DNA of 64,000 bases from positions 401,477,630 through 401,541,629 of the forward strand of contig CM077668.1 of NCBI GenBank assembly GCA_039707655.1. The letters run 5' to 3'. The translations under genes were made by a program, and so were the position numbers. Origin of the DNA: Elymus sibiricus (lineage: Eukaryota; Streptophyta; Magnoliopsida; Poales; Poaceae). Numbering within the stretch: the stretch's first letter is position 1; each line of letters starts with the position of its first letter. Positions 53,808 to 64,000 of the stretch are shown here, piece after piece. The notes under the pieces are model-generated. The model saw only the letters and a program-made list of their open reading frames with translations. It made no database searches and was not told the origin of the DNA.

Positions 53808-55435
53808 GTAACTGCTCTCGGGTGATCTATACTATTGCATGGCCTCATAGATATGTAAAACTTCTTTCTGATCATGTCTATTTCAGCAGTTGTAGGTTTC
53901 TCAAATTGCATCCTATTGATAATCCTATGTACACAGATGGAAGTTGTTCGTAAAGTTCTGCAGAAGCACCATCACAGCCAGTAGCAGTCCCCATATCTAG
54001 AAGGTATTGTATCTTAGAATTCCTTTACACTAAAGTATAATGAACTAGCTCTTGCAAAAAATGGACCTTATTTTTCCTGGTTGTTAGGATGAATGCTAGA
54101 GAGTACCAGGGCCAACTCTCTTGTTTATCTTTGTCCCGCGAGAGCTATTCTCATGCTATCTGAATAAGCCTACCTGAGCCTGTTATTCCTTCCTACCAGC
54201 ATTTGTTCCGTGCTCCATCTTGGTGAAAAAGGAAGTGTATTGAGCCATTTCTGCTAATGGTTTAGTGGTTCTGCATGCCTTTGAAATAGGGTAACTGGTC
54301 AGTAGCGGTGAGGGTGGTATTTCTAGTTTCATGTGTATAATCATTTTCTTTTCTGTTATCAAATTTGATCTTCCGTTTGAAATACTATGTGTACTATTGC
54401 TGCTTGAGCGTGTGATTGTAAATATTACCCTTGTGTGTATATACTCATACCCGTAGGCTGGAGCTAGAACGAATGAAGAGTTTTTAATCATGATATATAA
54501 CCATGGATCCCTTTATATTTAATTCATTTAAAATTACAATTACCGTTCTGATCATAAGGGCCATTCTACTGAAAAGTAATCATAGCTTGCCATCTTCGCT
54601 TATAATAAACATAGCAACTTCAAGTTAAGTCATTCTATAGCAAGTGATGATTTCCCAAGTGAAAACCTTAACTACAGCAAGTGCATAATCCGTTCTTATG
54701 AGTACATAACACACATTCTGTGTGTGCCTTGTGGAATGCGAAGTACAGGGTGGTACTTCTTTTTCAGCCCATGCAACTTTTAGGTTTAGACCTTTGCTAA
54801 AGACGCTTTCTTAGGAAGTTTTTCGTATGCCATCTGTGTATGTCTACTAGTTTTGATTTCATGTGCAAACTTACAGTTGTAGTCTGGGTTACAGTATATG
54901 GTTTATTGTATATCCTGACCTGCTCTTGCTTGCAAGTAGTTGTCCACTTCTATTTGTGGAACCTCTCATATGTTCTTCATTTGTAAATCCTGATCGAAGT
55001 AGTTGCTTGCTTACAATTGTGTATTTGTGGAACATGTGTTCTTCCGATCAAGCTGATCTATTTTGCCACTTTTTTTTTTACAGGTCACTGGTATAATGCT
55101 TTTGCATCCAGAAGTTTCAAGTGGTGTGTTCTGTGAGCTAAAAGGATCTTCTACTCAATTTGTTTCTAACTGAAACCAGACCTTATATTTTGTGTTTTTG
55201 TCTATGATGTAATATTGGACTTACGAACCTATAAATGTATGCCTATGTGTGCATGCAGACATGATGGATCTTTCTACTTTTGGCTGTCTTGTAATACTGC
55301 ACTTGTGAACGTATATATGCATTCACACACACACATTATCTGAAGTGATGTGACTTTAATTATTGTGCATGTGTGTTGTACATGGAGTGGACGTAAATGA
55401 TAACTGTTCGACTATTTATAGGGGTATTATGTGCT
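53808..55435. other. 3' region of the CACTA-type gene, no further exon
   Basis: AT-rich sequence with 3'-UTR or intron character. A short (AC)n run lies at 55325-55336. No additional coding exon can be supported. Confidence 0.4.
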
Positions 55436-55689
55436 TGCAGAGACTACAATTACAGGCAGAAAGACTGCCGGGAACTCATCTATCTGCCCTTAATTGTCAA
55501 ACCGCCAGGAAAAAATATACGCCGGGAATACATTTAACTGCCGGCAAAGCTGCTGACATGTAGGGCAGAGCATCTGCCGGGGTTTCCTGTAACTGCCAGG
55601 AATTGTCTTTCCCGACAGGACTTTCAAGGGCAGTTCATAATTGCCGGCAAAGATCATTCCCGGCAGATGTTCTGCCTCCACTGCCATGT

Positions 55690-57852
55690 TTTCCCGGCAG
55701 ATATGGTAGCCACTCTCGAAGACTTAACCGACATGCTGGACTATGCCTTCGAGGAGGCTGATGACATGGACGAAGATATCGACGTCCCGCCCTATACGGC
55801 TCCTTCCCTTCCACTTCCAACACCGGAAAGTGGACCGCCACCTCCACCTACGACGTTTACATGGTCGATACCCCCAAGAAGGACGGCGACACGACTATGA
55901 AGGACGGCGACGGCCCCGCCGAGGAACCACCCAAACGCCGACGACGGCGAGCCAGAGGGCGAGGAAAGTGCAAGGAAAACAACACAGACACAAACGGCAC
56001 CGGAGAGAACGACACTCCGGATAACATGGGGGAGCTCGGCGACAACACCCCCGAGCAGCACCACGACACCCCTGAAGGGCATGAAAACCAGGGTGACCCC
56101 GAGGACCTCGAGGATTCCGAGGACAGCAATTACCTCCCTCCGTCCGAAGAGGAGGATAGCCTCGGACCCGAAGACTTCATCGTCCCAGAGGACCCCTTGG
56201 AGCAAGAGAAATTCAAACGACAACTCATCGCCACCGCCCGAAGCTTGAAGAGGAAGCAACAACAGTTAAAAGCGGAACAAAATACGCTCAACGACAGATG
56301 GACGATGGTCTTAGCTGCTGAAGAGGGCCTTGATGATCAACGTCAGGGTCAATACAAGAGTTACCCACGGCGGCGCCTACTCCCAGAATTTGAGGATGAG
56401 GCCCTTGAGCCCATGCCTCCCAGACGAACTTACGCAAGCCAGCCCGACCGCCCCCCTCGAGGACGGGAATAGGCCGGCTGTGGAAACCGAACTCCCACCC
56501 GTCCCCCCTCGAGGACGGGATAGGGCGGCCGGGGAAGCCGAATACCCACCCGTGCCTCCTCGCCGAGCAGGCAAAGACCCGGTTCAACCGGACGACCGAT
56601 ACGATCTGCGCCGCGACCTGAACGCCCGAGGGATCCAGTCCAGATCCATCTATGGATCCACAGGATACGCGCCCGCTGGACGGGACGGATACCAAGCCTG
56701 ACGCGATAGGAACGACAGAGCTCGGGAGCAGCACCGTGCCCGGATGACAACCGATCTTCGGCGCGATGTGGCCCGGGCCAGGGGCGCTGCACACCCAATG
56801 TGTTTCACCGATGAGGTGATGCAGCATCAGTCCCCTGAGGGGTTCAAACCCGTCAATATAGAATCCTACGATGGGACAACTGACCCATCCGTGTGGATTG
56901 AAGATTTCCTTCTCCACATTCATATGGCCCGAGGAGATGATCTCCGCGCCATTAAGTACTTACCGTTGAAACTCAAGGGACCAGCAAGGCATTGGCTGAA
57001 CAGCCTACCCGAAAACTCCATCGGGAGCTGGGAGGAGCTCGAGGATCCATTCCGAGCTAACTTTCAAGGCACCTATGTTCGGCCACCGGACGCCGATGAC
57101 CTAAGCCATGTCATTCAGCAGCCCGGGGAGTCAGCCCGGCAATTCTGGAACCGGTTCTTGACCAAGAAGAACCAGATCATCGACTGTCCAGATGCCAAAG
57201 CGATTGCGGCATTCAAACACAGTATCCGGGGCGAGTGGCTCGCCCGCCAGCTCGTCCAGGACAAGCCGAGAACAATGTCGGCCCTTACCTCCCTAATGAC
57301 CCGCTTTTGCGCGGGTGAGGATAGCTGGTTAGCTCGTCGAAGCAACCACCCCGAAGACCTCGGCACTTCAGAGGCCCGGGACGGAAACGGGAAACCCCGG
57401 CGCAATAAGAACAATAAGCGCCGACACTCAAACAACGGCGGTGAAGCCGATGACGCAGCAGTAAACGCCAGATTCAGCGGCTCGAAATCGGGACCGCGGA
57501 AAAAACCCTCTAAAGGGAACCGGGACGGCCCGTCTGCGCTGGATAGAATATTAGATAGGCCCTGTCAGATTCACGGCACCCCGGATAAGCCCGCCAACCA
57601 TACCAACCGTAACTGTTGGGTAATCAAACAGGACGGCAAGGTCACAGCCGAAGAACAGGGCAAGGGCCCCCGCAGCGAGGATGATGATGAACCTCGTGGA
57701 CCGAACAACGGAGGCCAAAAGTAGTTCCCTTCAGAGGTCAAAACCGTGAACATGATCTACGTCACGCATATACCGAAGAAGGAGCGGAAATGCGCTCTTC
57801 GGGATGTCTACGCCTTAGAGCCGGTAGCCCCGAAATTCAACCCGTGGTCGGC
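55690..57852 (+). pseudogene. gag: Gypsy gag, main part
   Basis: Resumes DMVATLEDLTDMLDYAFEEA (55692 on), then an acidic and Arg-rich linker (DTPKKDGDTTMKDGDGPAEE, PPKRRRRRARGRG), then the retrotransposon-gag domain from about 56744: YDGTTDPSVWIEDFLLHIHM, LKLKGPARHWLNSLPENSIG, WEELEDPFRANFQGTYVRPP. A basic region follows and the block CQIHGTPDKPANHTNRNCWV. Gag forms the element particle. Defects: frame changes near 55860 and 56470, a TGA near 56700 and a TAG at 57721-57723. The frame stops at the long-LTR insertion. Confidence 0.85.
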
Positions 57853-60800
57853 TGTGACGCCCCCGACTTAATCGAGCGCTAATCATACATGCAAATGCAC
57901 ACGATCAAGCCTAGGGACTCACTTGAAGATATCACAACACAACTCTAAACTCTAAATAAAATAATACAAGCTTTATATTACAAGCTAGGGGCCTCGAGGG
58001 CTCGAATACATAAGCTTGAGTCATACAAGCATCAACGGAAGCATTAGATATCTGAGTACAGATATAAAAGTAAAACATAAAATGCCTTAAGAAGGTGAAA
58101 ACAAACAACGGCTCTGATCAAAAGAGGCAAGGCCTCCTGCCTGGGAGCCTACGAAACTACTCCTGGTCGTCGGCGGTCTCCACGTAGTAGTACGCTCCTC
58201 CAGAGGGGTAGTAGTAGTCGTCGATTGTGGCAGCTGGCTCCGGGGCTCCATCATCTGGTCGCAGCAATCGGGCATGGGGGAAAAAGGGGAGCAAAGCAAC
58301 CGTGAGTACTCATCCAAAATACTCGCAAGACTTACATCAGAACTATTCTACTTATGCATTGGTTTCAAAGGAAGGGCTGTATATGTGGGCTGGACTGCAG
58401 AAATGCCAGAATAGAGAGAAGCCCTAGCCTATCGAAGACTAGCATCTTCAGCGTCTTGCAGCATTAGAAGAGTGTAGATTAGCATTATAAACAAAGTAGC
58501 AAGCATGTTGTAGCAAAGCCTAGAGATCCTTCCTCGACTACCTGTGAGAAAGCGATCCCAGAGCTTCCAATTAATTAAAAGTATCCAGTTCAAGTAGTAG
58601 TAGATCGGGATACAACACTGAGCGTCCTGTTATCATGGACACGGCTATTCGAATAGATATATCTTCCCTGCAGGGGTGCACTACTGTTACCCAACACGCT
58701 CGATTAACTCCGGCCGGACACACTTTCCTGGGTCATGCCCGGCCTCGGCTGATCGACACACCGTAGCCCTACCTAGAGCTCAGCAGAGAGGTCCCCGCCG
58801 GTCTACATCCTAAGTGCTCAGGGGTCCTGGGCCCATCGCCCTTTGCACTCCGGGTCGTTGCGCACATGGTTAGATCCAGGCACCACCTCTATCTTGGATG
58901 GCGCCGATCCTGCCGTGCCGCAATGCTGAACTGGACGCCTGACAGAGCTTTCGGCTGATACACACGGCGCAGAGGGCCCCATTAAACCATTATCCCACGT
59001 GGTGGTAGTGCGTATAGGCCAGTGGCCAACTCAGATCAAATACCCAAATCCGTTAAGCGTATTATTAGGAGCTCGCGGTGACGATCAGTACTCCTGTCGC
59101 CCCGTCTCGAGGAAGTGCAACAAGGGTCAGGACCATCCCTCTCTAGGGCGGTCTCTGCCTGCCTGGCCGCGCCTCGTAATTATCTCGCGGGTGCCCTCCA
59201 GGTCAACCCGACTCCACAAGGGACTGTCGGGAACTCAGGTCCACCTCTACCGGGGTGGTACCGCTTGTCCCTTCAGTCCCGCAATAACAGTACAAGGGGG
59301 CAACAGTTAAATCTAATCGTGTGTCCGTAACACCAAGAGGGTAATCCGAGGAATCACCCTCGATGGATTCCCACTCGATGCTACCGTCAAGGTGAACTCG
59401 GAGGAATCACCCTCGTTGGTTCACACTTGAGGGGTTGCACGACAGAAGCATCATCGGAGATGGTGGGAGAGGAATCACCCTCGTATCCCACAACCGACTA
59501 GCTGTACTAGAGAGTCAACATCGGGAGTGAGAAAAGAGGTATCACCCTCGGCACTCGATGTTAGCTCTGCAGGGTCGAGCAACTAAGGGGGGGGGGGTGT
59601 GGTGATGTGCTGGTCTCAGCCCGTTGATCACTTCGATCGGGGCACTGACAACTAAGCGGGGCAACTAGGACAAGGAAGGGGCCACAGATGGATTACCAAC
59701 CAACACTAGGCATTTAGGATATCAGGTAAAGTATCAACAGAAGTTACAATAAACAGGCTATGCAACAGAATAGGATCAATCAAAAGCAGTAGCAAAATCT
59801 AATGCAAGCAGGAGGGAGAAGGAATAGGTGATATAGGCATGCGTCAAGGGGGGTTGCTTGCCTAGTTGCTCTGCGGCAAAAGAGGGTCGTCGACGGAGTA
59901 GCAGTCCTCAGGGGCAGCGTCGGTCTCGGTGTCTAACGGAGAAGAAGAGGGGGAAGAAACAATAAATAAAAGCACACAATAACAACACGATGCATGGCAT
60001 GGCAAAATGCAGCGTTGGGGGTGAACTAACGCAACGCTACACATATCAGACGAAACGGGAAATTATCTGGGATATTCTCCCGACGTTTAGGCGGATTTCG
60101 GAATACTGAACCGGAGGGGAAGGTTCCATGTTCAGATAGATAGGAGTGATGGTCAAGCATTTTGACCACATATTCAGATTCGTCTCGTTTTTCTGATCAA
60201 CTTTCATATAGAAAGTTTTTCGATCCGAACTACGGTTTATTTTCTATGAATTTTCAAAGATTTAAAATATTTTCTGAAATTTCTGGAATTATTTAAATTA
60301 TTTAATTCGCATTATCCAGAACAGTAGTTTGATGACGTCATCATGACATCATAGTGACGTCAGCGAGTCAACTGAGCTGACCAGGGTCAAACCTGATCAG
60401 TGGGTCCCACTGGTCAGTGACTCAAGGTTGATTAGAGGTTAATTTAAACTAACAGAAGTTAATTAGTGACTGGGCCCGGCCTGTCAGTGACCTAACTAAC
60501 TAACTAACGGTATTAACTAAATTAACCGTAACAGTGATTAAGTCAGCGGGCCCACATGTCAGTGTCACTGGGCTGCCCAGTCAGCACGTTGACTGGGTCA
60601 ACCCAGTCAACGGGGCCAGTGGGGCCCGCTGGCAGTGACTCAGCGGTGGGCCCCAGCCGTGCCACGTCGGCACCAGCGCCGAAACAGCTCCGGCGACCAA
60701 ATCGCGCGGCAGCGCGCGCTGGCGAGCTGCGGGATTCGTCTGTGGTGGGTCAAATCGGACGCCGCGACCCGCATTCGAATGAGTGAAGCATGCCGCGTCG

Positions 60801-61475
60801 AACTGCGGTGGTCTCGCGAGCTGGGGTGACTGGAGCGGAGCGTGACGACGACGGCAGGCGGCGGCGCTCTCGGGCACTTCGCGAAGACGGCCAACTAGAG
60901 CGCTTAGGGGCGGTTTGAAGGGCTAGGCCGCACTACGGGAGTGCCCCGAGCACAACGACGTGCTCGGACGGCCTCGACAACGACGGGAGCAACGGCGGCG
61001 AGCTGCACGGCGGAGCTGAGCTCGGCCAATGGTGGCGCGTCGCACACGGCTATCTACGGCGCGAGAGAACGAACCAGAGGAAGAAGGGGGTGCAGGGGCT
61101 TACGGCGCGGCTCACGATGGCCCTCGAGGTGCTTAGTAGCATCAGAACTCGCCGGAGATCGCCGGAGTCCGAGACGAAGAAGGCGGCTCGATCCGCTCGT
61201 CAAGGAGCTCTCCGGCTGCAACCGCCTGCAGCAGTTGACGGAGTCGAGCACGGCGAGTCGCGCGGACAAGGTGGCGCGGCGCGGAGACGACGGCGGCCGC
61301 GAGAACGAGGACATGCGGCGACGGCGACGCACTGGATAGGAGGGGGAGAGGCGACCGCGCGTGAGAGAGGGAGAGAGAGGGTGGTGAGGCGTCCAGGGGG
61401 GAAGGATGGGGCGGCCTTATCCTCTCCGTGGCAGAGGCGTCACGGTGTCGCCGAACGGCCGGAGGAGGCGCGCGC

Positions 61476-63317
61476 TGTTGGAAATATGCCCTAGAGGCAA
61501 TAATAAATTGGTTGTTATTATATTTCCTTGTTCATGATAATCGTTTATTATCCATGCTATAATTGTATTGATTGGAAACTCAAATACATGTGTGGGTACA
61601 TAGACAATACTGTGTCCCTAGTAAGCCTCTAGTTAACTAGCTCGTTGATCAAAGATGGTTGAGGTTTCCTAGCCATAAACATGAGATGTCATTTGATAAC
61701 AGGATCACATCATTAGGAGAATGATGTGATGGACAAGACCCAAACTATAAACGTAGCATATGATCGTGTCAGTTTATTGCTATTGTTTTCTGCATGTCAA
61801 GTATCTGTTCCTATGACCATGAGATCATGCAATTCACTGACACCGTAGGAGTGCCTTGTGTGTATCAAACGTCACAACGTAACTGGGTGACTATAAAGGT
61901 GCTCTACAGGTATCTCCGAGGGTGTCTGTTGGGTTGGCATGGATCAAGACTGGGATTTGTTACTCCGTGTGACGGAGAGGTATCTCAGGGCCCACTCGGT
62001 AATACAACATCACAATGTGCCTTGCAAGCAATGTGACTAAAGTGTTAGCCACGAGATCTTGTATTACGGAACGAGTAAAGAGACTTGCCGGTAACGAGAT
62101 TGAACTAGGTATAGAGATACCGACGATCGAATCTCGGGCAAGTAACATACTGAAGAACAAAGGGAACCGCATACGGGATTAACTGAATCCTTGACATAGA
62201 GGTTCGACCGATAAAGATCTTCGTAGAATATGTAGGAGCCAATATGGGCATCCAGGTCCCGCTATTGGTTATTGATCGTAGAGGTGTCTCGGTCATGTCT
62301 ACATAGTTCTCGAACCCGCAGGGTCTACACACTTAACATTTGGTGACGATTAGTATAATTGAGTTATTTTGTTGGTGACCGAAGGTTGTTCGGAGTCTCG
62401 GATAAGATCCCGGACATGACAAGGATCTCCGGAAGAGTCCGGAGGTAAAGATTGATATATGTGATAATAGTGTTTTGATCTCCGGAAGGGTTCCGGAATT
62501 CACCGGAAGGGGTTCCGGATGTTTACCGAAGTGTTCGGGTGCAGTAACACTTTATATGAGCCAAAGGGGTAAAGCCCACGAGGTATTGGAAAGTGCAAAA
62601 GGAAGTTTTGCTGCTGCCTTAAGCGGTACTACCGCAGGTAAGGCAGTACTACCGCGTAAGCGGTACTACCGCTTGTGTGAAGCGGTACTACTGCACAAGC
62701 GGTACTACCGCTCGTGAGCGGTACTACCGCTTGTACGCGATACTGCTGGAATCCGAGTTAGACTCTTTCCATGCGGGCCAAACCGACCTTGTGCGGGCAA
62801 AACCGACCTTGTGGAGGCTTTCTCTCCAAGTTTAGACCCCAGGGCTCAACATATAAATAGATGGGCAGGGCTAACACACGGGACACATCAAGATTTCCCA
62901 AGCCGTGTGCCGGCAACCCTAACCCTCTAGTTCCTCCCGTCATAATCTCCGTAGTGCTTGGCGAAGCCCTGCAGAGATTGTTCCTCACCACCATCACCAC
63001 GCCGTCGTGCTGCCGGAACTCATCTACTACTTCATCATCGCTCGCTGGATCGAGGAGGTGAAGGCGTCATCAAGCCGTACGTGTGTTGAACGCGGAGGTG
63101 CCGTCCGTTCGGCACTAGTTCGTGATCGGATCGAGGGACGACTTGCGATTTGGATCGCGGAGACGTTCGACTACATCAACCGCGTTTCTTAACGCTTCCG
63201 CTTAGCGATCTACAAGGGTTTGTAGATTCACTCTCCCTCTCGTAGATGCTCATCACCATGGATAGATCTTGCGTGTGCGTAGAATTTTTTTTGTTTCCCA
63301 TGCAACGTTCCCCAACA
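61476..63317 (+). mobile_element. BARE/WIS/Angela-type solo LTR
   Basis: 1,842 bp from TGTTGGAAATATGCCCTAGA to CGTTCCCCAACA, with perfect TSD CGCGC (61471-61475 and 63318-63322). Very similar to the copy at 14389-16229, including the near-palindrome array at 62620-62733. TATA-like atataaata at 62851-62859. It inserted into the GC-rich part of the long LTR. Confidence 0.93.
62620..62733. repeat. Array of short near-palindromes in the BARE LTR
   Basis: Six copies of GCGGTACTACCGC or close variants, in U3 about 120-230 bp upstream of the TATA-like tract; the counterpart of 14974-15085. Confidence 0.85.
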
Positions 63318-63880
63318 CGCGCGGCCATGGCGGGCGCGACACGACGACGTTAGCAGGTGGGAGAGGGTGGAGATGGGCTGGGCCGGCGCTGGGCCGCAGG
63401 TGAGCGACAGGTAAGCCTCTGTTCTTTTCCTTTTTCCCTGTTTTCTCTTTTATTTAATATACAGAGAGGGGAAGGAAATATTTAGGCTACCAAATGACTA
63501 AAGAAAAATATGGATCGAGTCCACATAAATCCCGGCCAATTTTAGGCACTGCCACAAAAGTTTGGGGGGTGATTTGAATTCATTTGAATTTTACATAAAT
63601 GAAAATGGATTAAAGTGGCTATTAAAGTCACTATTTTTTGGATGTTAGGGTAAATTTGGGAATTTTAATAATGTTGATTTTATTTTTATAACAGCTTTGG
63701 GTTTATTTGCAATATTATGAACATTTCTGTTCTACTGCTTGGATAACTTTTAATTTTGATTTTATTATAAACTTGAATTTGAAGTTGGATTATTCTCTAA
63801 ATGCAATTTACTTAGGATGATCATGATGACAAGGCTAATTAAATAGCTTAATGATAGGATTACGATCTGGGGATGTTACA

Positions 63881-63895
63881 AATCTCCCCCACTAC
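63881..63895 (-). promoter_or_regulatory. Polypurine tract of the long-LTR element
   Basis: TAGTGGGGGAGATT on the minus strand, directly before the LTR start. It shows that 57853-63880 is a 3' LTR and not a solo LTR. Confidence 0.65.
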
Positions 63896-64000
63896 AAGAA
63901 ATCTTGTCCCGAGATTTAAGACGTAGAGTAAGGGAATTTTCGGGAATCAAGGATGTACAGGAGAGTCAGGTTTTGATCCTATGGACTAGTGGTTTAGCAA

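Larger units (their letters stand above)
50463..55710 (+). mobile_element. CACTA-type element in the gypsy gag
   Basis: The two gag parts are separated by about 5.2 kb whose ends (50480-50700 and 55440-55700) are dense in aactgccggg and ctgccggcaa motifs in both orientations, as in CACTA subterminal arrays. The left edge reads CACTACACCATGAC at 50463, but no clear TAGTG end or 3-bp TSD is seen on the right, so boundaries are approximate. The interior carries a tnpA-type gene; no TNP2 transposase is visible, making it non-autonomous. Confidence 0.7.
49378..57852 (+). mobile_element. Ty3-gypsy element, left part, nested
   Basis: 5' LTR at 49378-49864, PBS-like sequence, then gag on the plus strand. 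The gag is split by a CACTA-type element (about 50463-55710) and truncated in the window at 57853 by a long-LTR retrotransposon. The last frame before the break, VNMIYVTHIPKKERKCALRD and VYALEPVAPKFNPWS, is where gag-pol normally continues into the protease. The remaining pol and the 3' LTR would lie right of the window if still present. Confidence 0.85.
57853..63880 (-). repeat. 3' LTR of the long-LTR element
   Basis: 6,028 bp including the nested BARE-type solo LTR (1,842 bp plus a 5-bp duplicate), so about 4,181 bp of LTR proper. This compares with 4,126 bp in the other copy once its Stowaway MITE is removed. Confidence 0.85.
57853..64000 (-). mobile_element. Long-LTR retrotransposon, 3' LTR and 3' interior
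   Basis: On the minus strand, interior sequence (64000-63881) leads through a purine tract into an LTR starting TGTAACATCCCCAGATC at 63880 and ending GGGGGCGTCACA at 57853. It is the same family as the solo LTR at 16386-20728. The left flank TCGGC is the target in the gypsy gag-pol; the matching duplicate lies beyond the window. The body continues off the right edge. Coding domains of this element are not visible here. Confidence 0.85.

Noticed and set aside
57848..63885. Second long LTR as a solo LTR
   Set aside because: The flanks (TCGGC and AATCT) do not match, and a polypurine tract adjoins the LTR start, so it is a 3' LTR of a longer element.

Overview
The window is repeat-rich plant nuclear DNA, most likely from a Triticeae grass (wheat, Aegilops or barley type). 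The main evidence is three solo LTRs of the BARE/Angela/WIS copia group, CACTA ends with CACTACTAG-type termini, Stowaway MITEs, Mutator-type MITEs with 9-bp target duplications, LINE 3' remnants, and short-LTR copia and gypsy elements, mostly nested in one another. There is no sign of bacterial or organellar DNA. Family names are from memory; boundaries rest on terminal motifs and target-site duplications (TSDs) read directly from the sequence.

Layout. 1-585: one end of a CACTA element. 586-2284: LINE and other remnants, including a tiny 5'-truncated retro-insertion. 2285-7466: a structurally complete short-LTR Ty1-copia element on the minus strand (123-bp identical LTRs, TSD CATTC) with broken reading frames. 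7467-10025: old LINE remnant, unassigned DNA and a possible host exon. 10026-14288 and 21897-24420: two diverged copies of a duplicated low-copy segment, each with a small membrane-protein ORF on the minus strand. Between them lies a LINE (14289-21896) that carries a BARE-type solo LTR, a 4.3-kb solo LTR (with its own Stowaway MITE) and a foldback Mutator MITE. 24541-28375: a Mutator-like element with an internally deleted transposase gene. 28607-30149: an F-box gene, broken by one frameshift, between Stowaway-type inverted repeats. 30400-32480: a LINE remnant with two hAT-like insertions; the second contains a Stowaway MITE that in turn contains a 497-bp solo LTR.

32480-37322 is mostly unassigned AT-rich DNA. 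37323-41367 is a complete CACTA element (TSD TCT) carrying an apparently intact four-exon gene for a B3-domain-like protein, plus strong hairpins. 41371-44650 holds a possible pseudogene split by an Angela-type solo LTR. 44650-47503 is AT-rich and unassigned. 47504-49143 is a mariner/Stowaway-type element with near-perfect termini and a candidate two-exon gene. 49378-57852 is the left part of a gypsy element whose gag is split by a CACTA-type element with a tnpA-like gene, itself hit by a hAT-like element. 57853-64000 is the 3' LTR and the start of the interior of a long-LTR retrotransposon on the minus strand, interrupted by another BARE-type solo LTR.

Almost all coding sequence here belongs to transposons. 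The best candidates for non-transposon or cargo genes are the B3-like gene inside the CACTA element, the paralogous membrane-protein ORFs, the F-box gene and the 240-residue ORF inside the mariner-type element. A recurring theme is DNA transposons that bracket gene-like cargo.
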